Below are positions 55,944 through 64,000 of a stretch of 64,000 nucleotides of DNA, piece after piece. The notes under the pieces were generated by a model. That model was given only the letters and a program-made list of their open reading frames with translations, made no database searches and was not told the origin of the DNA. Where the stretch lies: positions 1,116,001 to 1,180,000 of the forward strand of contig JAPNXP010000007.1 in NCBI GenBank assembly GCA_028753945.1. Reading direction: 5' to 3'. Every line of letters starts with the position of its first letter. Positions within the stretch are counted from its first letter, which is position 1. Origin of the DNA: Hexactinellida sp. DTS-2022. Lineage: Eukaryota; Porifera; Hexactinellida. The position numbers and the translations under genes are program-made.

Positions 55944-56709
55944 CAGTGGCGTATCCAGGGGGGGATTTGGCTGTTCAAACACCCCCCTCACGAGTTTTCC
56001 AGACGATATCCCAGAAGACTCCAGATGACTAATGTATTAGCAGACTAAATTTGTATTCACTAAATAGTATTAATAAAATTATGTAACAAAGTTAGCATGT
56101 TATCTAAACATAAACATCTAAACATCTTTGGTACAACTGCACAATATTACACTCCTGCTACTATGTGACAAGAATAGCTGTACATCGATTTTTGAGCGTC
56201 TAAGATTTTAAAAAATTCTGGGGGCTTGCTCCCCAGACCCCCACTTACCGTCGCTCGCTCCAGAGCACCCCCCTCACGATAATGCTGGATACCGGCATAC
56301 TTGCCAACCGTCCCGCTTTTTGGCAAAGATTTTGTGAATTGTCCCACGTCCCGCTTTTAGACACGTTTGTCCCGCTTGTTGTACCCTGTATTTCATTTTT
56401 GTGACAATAACAATAAAATATAAAGATCTGAGCATTGCTTCTTCCAATTAAGTAATAAATCTGTAGAATTGACTAGCGTCCCGTTTTATTGACGGGACGT
56501 CTCGTTTTATGCAATTGAAGCAAGGTTCCTTCCGTTGAGATAATAAAATTACTACAATTACTAGGACATCCGTACAAATAGTAATACTACTTCACTTATT
56601 TATGTACTAATGTTCTTTGTACCGCCAAACTTCCTTATGTTCCGCCAAAATTCATTCCTCCGTCCCGCCAAAGACTTGCTATAGGTGGGCAAGTATGGAT
56701 ACGCCACTG
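55944..56709. mobile_element. hAT-like element with nested insertion
   Basis: Outer ends CAGTGGCGTATCCAGG and 'ggatacgccaCTG', with AGTATT immediately outside both. Inside, 56296-56697 is a second element with ends CATACTTGCC and GGCAAGTATG and repeated 'gtcccgc' motifs. It is inserted in the outer right terminal repeat, duplicating about 8 bp ('ggatacc/gatacg'). Confidence 0.75.
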
Positions 56710-57275
56710 AGTATTTACGAGTGGTGATAGAACCACATACTCCCACCCTTGGCTGATTAGGCGGCTTCCACTGAATAATTCCTGCAGAAATTATTCTCTA
56801 TGAATTTAATAATCATCATGCATCAGCCGATAAATTTGATTAAGAACTTTTGGCACCGAAGACCTAGATACATAGAGTTAGTTGAGAAGTTTAACTTTAA
56901 TTATTTTTGTCTCTTTTTGCTAAAATCTGGTCTCCTATAGATGAATGTCGCGAGTAATTACACTATGATTCTAGCTATTTATCAGCTGCTTTCGGTTACA
57001 GTGGCTATCTCAATCCACACGTCGACAATGGAATCAGAGAATTACTTCAAAAGAAATCATTTGAGTGAATGAGTAAACACATTTAAGTCTTCAACTTTTT
57101 GTTTGTCCCGCAGAGAGCCATTTGTGAACTTTGTTACTCCCGTAGCAATCTCCTTCTCGTTTTACTATAAGAAGGCAACAATTCTGGATTTACAAGCAAG
57201 TTATCGGAATTGCACTGAAACAAATCAGAAAAATCATCTCTTCATATTTACAAACAATTACATATTTCCTGTAAG
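56710..57275. other. upstream region of the ComEC-like gene
   Basis: No gene or element recognised. It probably contains the promoter and 5' UTR of the next gene. Confidence 0.4.
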
Positions 57276-58382
57276 ATGGCTTCACAGCTGAAATCCTTTG
57301 TCATTTTCTTTGCAATTATAACAATCCAAATTCATACTGTGTGTAATCTTCCTATCCGTTTACCTTCTGATCCGAATATCCGTGTCGGTGTAACAGGCAA
57401 TAATAAATCCCCGGAAACATTAATACAATCACACTCCAATTTAGTTGGACTACCTAATGCCGACGGAAATCTGCACATATACGCTCTCCCAGTGGGGAAC
57501 GGAGATGCCAGTGTTATCCAGTGTCCACAAGGTGACATTATAATACTAGACATGGGACAGATGAGTGACGTGGGTTGGCAGCCTAGCCAGGTTAAATCTT
57601 TCCTAGCTGATCATATAAAGCACCTCACCACCATCATAATCTCACACCCCACAGAATCGCATTACATGATTTTAACTGAACTCGTTACGAACTACAGTCA
57701 AGTGCCCCAGTTAAAGAGGGTTATCCTAGCCGGCCAGTACTACGACTATGACAGATACGAAATGATTCAGTGGATGAACAAGTTCCAGCCACTAATACAC
57801 TTCGTTAACGGAGGATTTCCTTGCGTGAGCGATTGCTCTATTGAGCCCCCCTCGTGCGAGGGAAGCAACCACACTGTGTCTTTTAAAATACTCGCAGCCA
57901 ACTTGGGCGAGTATCGACAGGGTCGAAGTATCACAATGCAAATAAAAACAGAGAAACCGAACTTCCAGTTGTTCTGGCAAGGCGATGTCCGTGGTGTGGA
58001 CATTGAGGATCAGATTGTGAAGGAGTGGAAGGTGAGAGGCTACTCGCTCAACTCAACTCATATGAAGATCGGCAACAGGGCTTCGAAATACGACGAGTCT
58101 AACACTGAGACCTTACTCAACGCGGTCACACCTCAGTTTGCCTTCTCTTCCAATCCCTACCCGGGCAGATGGAACCTAAAGCCGGACTGCAGAACGATAT
58201 TCAGACTGGTAGGCATTCTCAGTGTGGGCAAGAGAACGAGCTCCGGCAACTACGCCTGTCAGAACTACGACACGTTCCAAGTGGACCAATACGAAAACTG
58301 GTGCTACAACATATTCACCACCGCGCCCTCTCCTAGCGATAATTCCGTAGTTGCTATCGACGTAGATCTGACCATGAAATAG
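57276..58382 (+). CDS. secreted ComEC/metallo-beta-lactamase-fold-like protein
   Basis: Intronless 368-residue frame, ATG at 57276 and TAG at 58380. Residues 1-24 form a signal peptide ('KSFVIFFAIITIQIHTVC'). Residues 66-300 follow the ComEC-type metallo-hydrolase fold: 'VGNGDASVIQCPQGDIIILD' (71-92), 'IIISHPTESH' (120-129) where the family has SHPHxDH, 'FWQGDV' (233-238), and 'THMKIGNRAS' (261-270) where the family has a His-His-Gly motif. The Asp of the first motif and the later His pair are replaced, so metal binding and hydrolysis are doubtful. Several Cys in the C-terminal half fit disulfides of a secreted protein. The intronless structure and prokaryote-like family leave old transfer from bacteria open. 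Substrate unknown. Confidence 0.78.
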   Translation: MASQLKSFVIFFAIITIQIHTVCNLPIRLPSDPNIRVGVTGNNKSPETLIQSHSNLVGLPNADGNLHIYALPVGNGDASVIQCPQGDIIILDMGQMSDVGWQPSQVKSFLADHIKHLTTIIISHPTESHYMILTELVTNYSQVPQLKRVILAGQYYDYDRYEMIQWMNKFQPLIHFVNGGFPCVSDCSIEPPSCEGSNHTVSFKILAANLGEYRQGRSITMQIKTEKPNFQLFWQGDVRGVDIEDQIVKEWKVRGYSLNSTHMKIGNRASKYDESNTETLLNAVTPQFAFSSNPYPGRWNLKPDCRTIFRLVGILSVGKRTSSGNYACQNYDTFQVDQYENWCYNIFTTAPSPSDNSVVAIDVDLTMK

Positions 58383-59237
58383 TATTTGAACTAAGGCCGA
58401 GTATTTTAACCTTAATATCCAAGCCTTATAGTACCATACTTACTCACATATCACTATTTTCATGTATGCTAGCTATGTTGGAATATTTTTTATCCAAATT
58501 GATCTGTATCCATTGTTCGGTGTAGCTATATTTATTAAGGTTGTTCTACTATATTGTATCATTGGGGGGACATAATGAGAAGTTAATAGTATATAGGTAA
58601 TGCAGTGTGATAATCTCTATGCTATAATCTATATAATATTTTGTTTATACTACAGTTAAGACACAGCTTTAGAAAGTACATTTATTGATACACTTGTTGT
58701 TACAGAAAATATATTATATGGTGATGGGAAATGATTTTTTGATTATCATTTTCTAACAAAATTCAAATAATTTTTAGATTCATAAATAATTTCCCAATAA
58801 CACTGCTGATTTTCAACAGACAGGCTAACAGCTTAATACAATTTGTAAGCAACGATTAGCTGGTTAACCGAATCCAGCACCCTTCGGTCTCGATCGCTTC
58901 GCTACGGTTATTATACAATACAGTGGAAGTTAAACCCATTTCCGCCCGAGTACACGTAACTTTAGGCTGTGGATCACAAGTTTGGAACTACTGTTGTAGA
59001 GGTTTGTAATTATTTATTAGCAAATCGATAATGAAAAAGTCCTATTTGCTACAGACAATTTTTTAAAGATTATTGATAAAATTAATATTTTGTGTTTGTT
59101 TTAATCATAAATTGTTTAATTTACTTGAACCCATTAAAATACAAAATATTTAGCCAATTAATTACTTATTTTCGGCATCTAGGATACACAATGAACATTG
59201 AACAATACTTTACTTGATTTTACTAATACAGTAAATA
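58383..59237. other. no gene seen
   Basis: AT-rich 3' flank of the ComEC-like gene, without recognisable repeats or coding frames. Confidence 0.45.
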
Positions 59238-59622
59238 CAGTCGACTCCGCTTAATAGAGCCACCGGTTAATAGATTTCTCCGCTTAATGGGGTCAAAATT
59301 TCAATGGATTAATAGGACGGAATGACAGTTTGGCTTAAAATATTTTCAGTTAATTTATTTCTCCGATTAATCGGGTCAAAGTAACCTGGCCTGGTCCCGA
59401 GGTAATTATATTAAGCGAAGTCGACTGTATTATAATATTATTCATACATTATTTCTCCTTAGGATGCAAATTCATACTTGCATTTAATTGCTTAAAGTCG
59501 AATTTAATTGGTCACCTTTAGGGGATGGAGGATGTCATATTTTAGATATAACGAATATATTATCCGGATATAACGAAGGGATTTACAAGTCCCAAGCACT
59601 TCGTTATAACGAGAATTCACTG
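59238..59622. repeat. family C MITE and half family B MITE
   Basis: 59238-59427: CAGTCGACTCCGCTTAATAG ... 'taagcgaagtcgaCTG'. 59549-59622: right part of a family B element, 'cttcgttataacgagaattcaCTG'. Confidence 0.75.
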
Positions 59623-60459
59623 TATTAATTTGTTTCTAGTTTATTTATTCCTCACTTTCTACTAAGTATCAAGTTTGTAGCTCTTACCGTTCCTCACTCA
59701 ATTATAACAAACGAACAAGTAACGCTAGAGTTCTAATATATAAGATGTATAAGATTTAATTTAAACCTGTTTCTTTTCTGTTTATTTTATAGAATACCCC
59801 TCCTCTTTCCTCCAATTTTGTCAATTTTGTATAAACAAGTAGACAAAAATATACGTAGCGTTTTAATATATAATGGTGAATTGACAAGTTGATAACGAAT
59901 ATCATTCATTATCTAATTATCTGCGAAGATGGTACATTATACAAAGACTAACCATATGGTGAGCGTTGTTCACACTTTGAAACGATATTAGACTTTAAAT
60001 CTCTGTCTTACTTATATTGATTCTTACCAAAGGGAGATAGTGCATTGTCTATATTCTTATCAAGTGGGAGCTAAATTGTAACATATCTCACCTGCTGTAT
60101 GCTAGATATGAATACTCGGAGTCCATTCTTTTATTGTAAGATATCTTGGCGCGAAATTGAATTACTTATCAATACTTACTTACAGTCTAGCTCATGATTG
60201 TTAATCTGCCAAAGATTGTACATGCAAATATGATTAAGTATACAATATTTAAATAATATATAAATAAGGTGTAATTCATTCCAATTTTAAACAATATGAA
60301 TACTAATTATAGAACAAATGTTTCAGAGTTGCGTATTTTCTCGCTTCTTCAAACAAATTAATAAATTACTTATTGTAGCACAATATTGTTGGTTAAATTT
60401 GACAATTAATAGGTTTCCAATTGGCTCTGTAAATATCATATACAATTAGTGATTTAGTA
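59623..60459. other. no gene seen
   Basis: AT-rich, no supported feature. Confidence 0.45.
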
Positions 60460-60953
60460 CATTCGCTCTCGCTTAATAGAGTCACCTCGGGGCCAGGTCG
60501 CTTTGACCCGATTAAGCGGAGAAATCTATTAATCGAAAATATTTTAAGCCAAGATGTAATTCAGTCCTATAAATCCTGTGAGTTTTGACCCATTAAGCAG
60601 TGAAATTTATTAACCGGTGCTCTATTAAGCGGAGTCTACTGTTTATAACTTCCACAGTATGTACGTATGTATTTATTTACAGTTACCCTTCGAATGCAGC
60701 ACCTCTGAAAATGGCATACACCTATCACACCGATTGACTTTTCTTGTTTAATATATTGTGAACCTCTTTGATACGGTTGTTGAGTGAATCCCGGAGTTAA
60801 ATTTTCAATGCAAATTTACCTTCGAGATGTGGCATCGTCTGGAATACGTAAATATAATTATATCTCAAAACACTGGAATTTGTATAACATTGAATAAATT
60901 ATTGCCAGTCGCTGCCAGTCGCTTTGCTGACATTGCCAGTCGCTTTGCTGACG
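60460..60953. repeat. family C MITE, family D fragment, short tandem repeat
   Basis: 60460-60641: family C ('attcgctctcgcttaataga' ... 'taagcggagtctaCTG'). About 60681-60850: family D-related ('cagttacccttcgaatgcag' ... 'tttaccttcgagatgtggca'). 60902-60953: two and a half units of 'attgccagtcgctttgctgac'. Confidence 0.65.
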
Positions 60954-61061
60954 TAATATGGAAATATTTTCATGATACATTTGAGATGGATATTATATAG
61001 CGGAAATATATACTAAGAGGTGGCTATGTACAGATTACTGATAAATTATAAATATCAGCCA

Positions 61062-61450
61062 TTATAGCAAGCCAACCTTTAAAACTTCTTTGTATACTAC
61101 ATTTCGGGTGTATTTTACATTAGATTTCCTTGTATGTCGTTTACGCTCTGCTGTATCCTTATATTCAATTTGTTCAATTACAAATCGAATGTTGTCCGAA
61201 TCTCCTACTCTTGACGCTGCAACATAAAGCTGTCCATGGGTGAATACAGAAGTCGGCAAATAGACTCCTGCTCTTGTCAAACTCTGGCCTTGGCATTTAT
61301 TAATTGTCATGCAGAACGCTGGCCTTATGGGAAATTGTCTCCGTTTCAGAATGAATGGAAATTCATTATCTGACGGGGACATCATAATCCTGGGAATCAT
61401 TAGTGTATTGCCTTATAATTTGCCTGTTAGTATCTCAGCTTCAATGATGT
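61062..61450 (-). pseudogene. Helitron helicase (Pif1-like) C-terminal relic
   Basis: The minus strand encodes 'FPFILKRRQFPIRPAFCMTI' and then 'NKCQGQSLTRAGVYLPTSVF' and 'THGQLYVAASRVGDSDNIRF', the conserved end of Pif1-type helicases in rolling-circle Helitrons (motifs V and VI, with Gln and Arg fingers). Upstream, 'AEILTGKL' and 'GNTLMIPRI' continue the homology across an in-frame TAA near 61410. The Rep domain, the rest of the helicase and the Helitron ends (5' TC, 3' hairpin-CTRR) are not seen. Dead fragment. Confidence 0.85.
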
Positions 61451-61658
61451 TGATTGATTTTTCAGATCAAAATGATTTGATTTAATCCTGCATGCATGTC
61501 ACCAGAAGTCATATAGACTGCAACATGTATATTATTTTAACAAAATAATGTAGCAAACCATAAAAATTAGGATTTTATAATTTCAGTCCTTGTAGTTTGC
61601 TTATTCATTATACAGCAATATTCCATTGTTTTGACAATTTCCTTTACTTAATTAACTA

Positions 61659-61758
61659 CAGGTAAACCTCCCAAAGCGGCACCTCCGAGTAGCGGCAACC
61701 TCCGAGAAGCGGCACAAAATTATTCTCCCGATGGGTGCCGCTTTGGGAGGTTTACCTG
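61659..61758. repeat. family D MITE, full copy
   Basis: CAGGTAAACCTCCCAAAGCG ... 'cgctttgggaggtttacCTG': a 100-bp near-complete inverted repeat with TA flanks. Confidence 0.8.
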
Positions 61759-61811
61759 TATCATATAGATCGAATTCACAGTCCTTGTGAATAAAACTTT
61801 CTACAGATTGG

Positions 61812-62111
61812 CAGGGGCGTCAGAAGGGGGGGGCACAGGGGGGCACGTGCCCCCCTCAAAAATCTCGGTGCCCCCCTCATCTGTGCATCCCCTCGCCTGT
61901 GCCCCCTTCTCCTTTCCTAATAGATGAAATAACAACACCAATGATATACATGAGTTCAAATGTCATGATACTACTGCTCTTATCCGATGTGAAACTATCA
62001 AAAAGACATAAAATCACGTGGGGTTTTATACTACTAAGAATTAGTTTTCGGTCTGTGCCCCCCCTAAATTCTGATTGCCCCCTCCCCGATTTCACGCTTC
62101 CGACGCCCCTG
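61812..62111. mobile_element. hAT MITE with perfect 8-bp target duplication
   Basis: Ends CAGGGGCGTCAGAAGG and 'cgcttccgacgcccCTG'. CAGATTGG lies directly on both sides (61804-61811 and 62112-62119). G-runs and C-runs flank an AT-rich middle without a transposase frame. Confidence 0.9.
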
Positions 62112-62296
62112 CAGATTGGGTAATTTGCGTAATATATACGTACGTATACCCATCACCCCTGGATTAGGTAAATACTAATAGAAAGTGGGGAGACAAAAGT
62201 TTATTATTGATATTAATTAAGACATATTTATAGTTGATTGTACAGAGCCATTTCCAATCGCGAAATCATATTTGTTTATAAAGATTAATGTAGGTA

Positions 62297-63115
62297 TTAT
62301 ACATGAGTGAGTAATTTGCCATTATCCGCAGAAATGCTGACTAATTTAAACAGATGTTCGTCAGTCTCAATCTTGTGTGAATCAACCACACGATCAACTG
62401 TAATCTCAAACTCATTGGGAAATCCTTGGAAGGTAAACTTAAGAGGTTTATCCTTCCAAACAGTAACATGTTTTCCTGTTGCAACGTGGGTTAGGAGTAT
62501 ATTGTCGTTGTGACAAATCCTCCTCTCCAGAGTCTCAAATTCTCTTCTTTCTTCCTGACAGAATGGTTCAATCTTCCATCGACTCATTCTATTGAGAACT
62601 GGAGAAAAGAAGATACCTTGCACATCCGATTTTTGATAGGCAGGAGGAAAAAATCCTGATTGAGAATCTAGGTACAGATTTTCTGAAAATAAATCGCCTT
62701 CATGGATTAACAATACATCTTTTCCATATCTAATATATCCATCTAGGGGTTTCTCACAAGGGATAATTGTAAATGTATTGACAGAGCAAGTAATATCGAT
62801 GTGAGAACTGGTTGCTGCCATCGGTAGTTCAAGTTGTTTTTCCGGTATACTTTTTGAAGAGAATGATATGCAGAGGCTAGACTGGGAAGGAGTATGAATA
62901 AAACAGATCGATTGACCTTCTTTGATATAGTTTGAGTCCGGCTGTAAAGGTGTAGGATTGAATGCAAGTTTGGTAATCTTCTCCGTCCTTTGGAATGCGA
63001 GCGCACCAATTTTTCCTTTCTCTTTAATTTCATCGATCATAGCTTGGTGCCTGCAGTTTTCTTCATACCAGTTTCCCAACTGTACTTTAGTGCCTGGCAG
63101 TCTCCAATCATCCAT
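62297..63115 (-). CDS. CFAP161: cilia- and flagella-associated protein 161
   Basis: Intronless 272-residue frame, ATG at 63115 and TAA at 62297. Recognised by the family blocks 'VQLGNWYEEN' near the start, 'YIRYGKDVLLIHEGDLFSEN' in the middle, 'RMSRWKIEPFCQEERREFE', and 'VDSHKIETDEHLFKLVS' at the end. The length agrees with animal homologues (about 270-300). CFAP161 is a microtubule inner protein of motile-cilium doublets. The product implies flagellated cells, consistent with choanocytes in a sponge. The other genes nearby are not ciliary, so there is no cluster. The lack of introns may reflect retroposition or intron loss; the frame is intact. Confidence 0.93.
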   Translation of the reverse strand: MDDWRLPGTKVQLGNWYEENCRHQAMIDEIKEKGKIGALAFQRTEKITKLAFNPTPLQPDSNYIKEGQSICFIHTPSQSSLCISFSSKSIPEKQLELPMAATSSHIDITCSVNTFTIIPCEKPLDGYIRYGKDVLLIHEGDLFSENLYLDSQSGFFPPAYQKSDVQGIFFSPVLNRMSRWKIEPFCQEERREFETLERRICHNDNILLTHVATGKHVTVWKDKPLKFTFQGFPNEFEITVDRVVDSHKIETDEHLFKLVSISADNGKLLTHV

Positions 63116-63527
63116 TTTCTCAAATATAGAATACTCCTATCTAACAGTTTTATATATGCAAAAGGATAGAAAAAGATTTCGACCAATCATTTTGTAATTA
63201 GATACCTCATACTTAGGCGCCGTTATAAATGGGAAAATCACTTTGTTACAGGAACTATTTCCCGCTTACTTGAATTTTTACTGTGCTGTGTATACTATAG
63301 TATAGTGGCCCACTTCTGATCTTACTGCCTTGGTATATAATAATAATAATAATTATTATTATTATTATTATTATTAGTGCAGGTTAATAGTGAATTAAAA
63401 TAATAAAATACTATAAAGAAAGTTAAATTAATTCGTTTAAATACACAATAAATTAATAATTAAATACGTGTAAGAATGAAAAGGAAGTGCTTGGATGATC
63501 TTAAAAATAGTCTCTAATTACCACATA
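63116..63527. other. CFAP161 upstream region with ATT microsatellite
   Basis: Presumed promoter side of CFAP161. An (ATT/AAT)n microsatellite spans about 63339-63376. No other feature seen. Confidence 0.5.
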
Positions 63528-63760
63528 GTCAACTCCCAGTATAACCAAGTCGGATATTACGAAGTACCTGTTTATAACGAAGTTATTCAATGGTCCGGAA
63601 ATCCTTCTATCTTATTACATTATTAAAATTTCAGTTACAACGAAATGGATATAACGAATTTCCGCTTATAACGAAGTCATTTAAATCCCATATAGCCTCT
63701 AAGCTATTGATATTACTCCGGTTATAACGAATTCTGCTTATAACGAACTCCGGTTATAAC
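63528..63760. repeat. family B element interrupted by element L
   Basis: 'AGTCAACTCCCAGTATAACC' at the left; the internal sequence matches 19231-19495 in reverse. The right part is cut at 63760 by the foldback element L. Confidence 0.7.
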
Positions 63761-64000
63761 CAGTGATGTGCTCCGTTACTCAGTAACGGAGTAACGGTAA
63801 CGGAAAAGTAACGGTAATGGACATCCGTTACTTTTAACTAGTTACCGTTATCTTTAATCAGTTACTCTTACCATTTACATTACAGTAGCACCGTTACCGT
63901 TACTACGTTAAACATATTCCATTTCCGTTACTCCGTTCCTTTTAATGAGTTACCGTCACATTACGGAAACGGTAACTGATTAAATGTAAACGGAGTAACT
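63761..64000. repeat. foldback element L, second copy (runs off window)
   Basis: Starts CAGTGATGTGCTCCGTTACT exactly as at 45787 and continues in 'gtaacgg/ccgttac' units to the window edge. Inserted in a family B element. Confidence 0.8.

Noticed and set aside
57103..57291. 62-codon frame just upstream of the ComEC-like gene
   Set aside because: Overlaps the real start in another frame and has no features; likely 5' UTR.

Overview
The window is nuclear DNA of a metazoan: AT-rich, with spliced genes, GT-AG introns in consistent phases, and dozens of short transposable elements. The gene set points to a sponge (Porifera, probably a demosponge). It has TRAF-type zinc-finger/MATH proteins, coiled-coil/NHL proteins, NACHT/NLR-like relics, a secreted ComEC-like protein and a ciliary gene (CFAP161). 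The sponge assignment is an inference from family content, not a proven identity.

Layout. 1-10.8 kb is a gene graveyard: a TRAF relic, a DJ-1/PfpI relic, an NHL reading frame with only two in-frame stops, a hAT transposase relic, an LRR-like relic and a NACHT relic. 11-16 kb is packed with MITEs. 16.2-21.8 kb holds cyclin K (3 coding exons) and a single-exon sigma-like GST. 22.9-49.1 kb is one gene, SSRP1 of the FACT histone chaperone, in 16 exons on the + strand. Three other genes lie on the - strand inside its introns: mitochondrial ribosomal protein uL2m (intron 4), a coiled-coil/NHL-type protein (intron 5) and an intact TRAF-family protein (intron 11). 50.7-53 kb is a second NLR relic. 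57.3-58.4 kb is the secreted ComEC/metallo-beta-lactamase-like gene. 61-61.4 kb is a Helitron helicase relic and 62.3-63.1 kb is single-exon CFAP161.

The spaces between genes are mostly non-autonomous DNA transposons. Many unrelated-looking families share one terminal design: CAGT at the tip, TA flanks, and a 'cgnTTATAACGaa' or 'cgcTTAATaga' style inner motif typical of pogo/Tigger-like Tc1/mariner elements. Several hAT MITEs have recognisable 8-bp target duplications. The most notable is a 401-bp hAT-like element with a perfect target duplication that carries eight exact copies of a 12-bp palindrome.

Points worth attention: SSRP1 lacks one base in its HMG-box exon, shown by exon phase and by homology. 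The ComEC-like protein has lost most of its metal ligands. There are three strong hairpins of pre-miRNA or foldback type. All coordinates were read by eye; no search or alignment was run.
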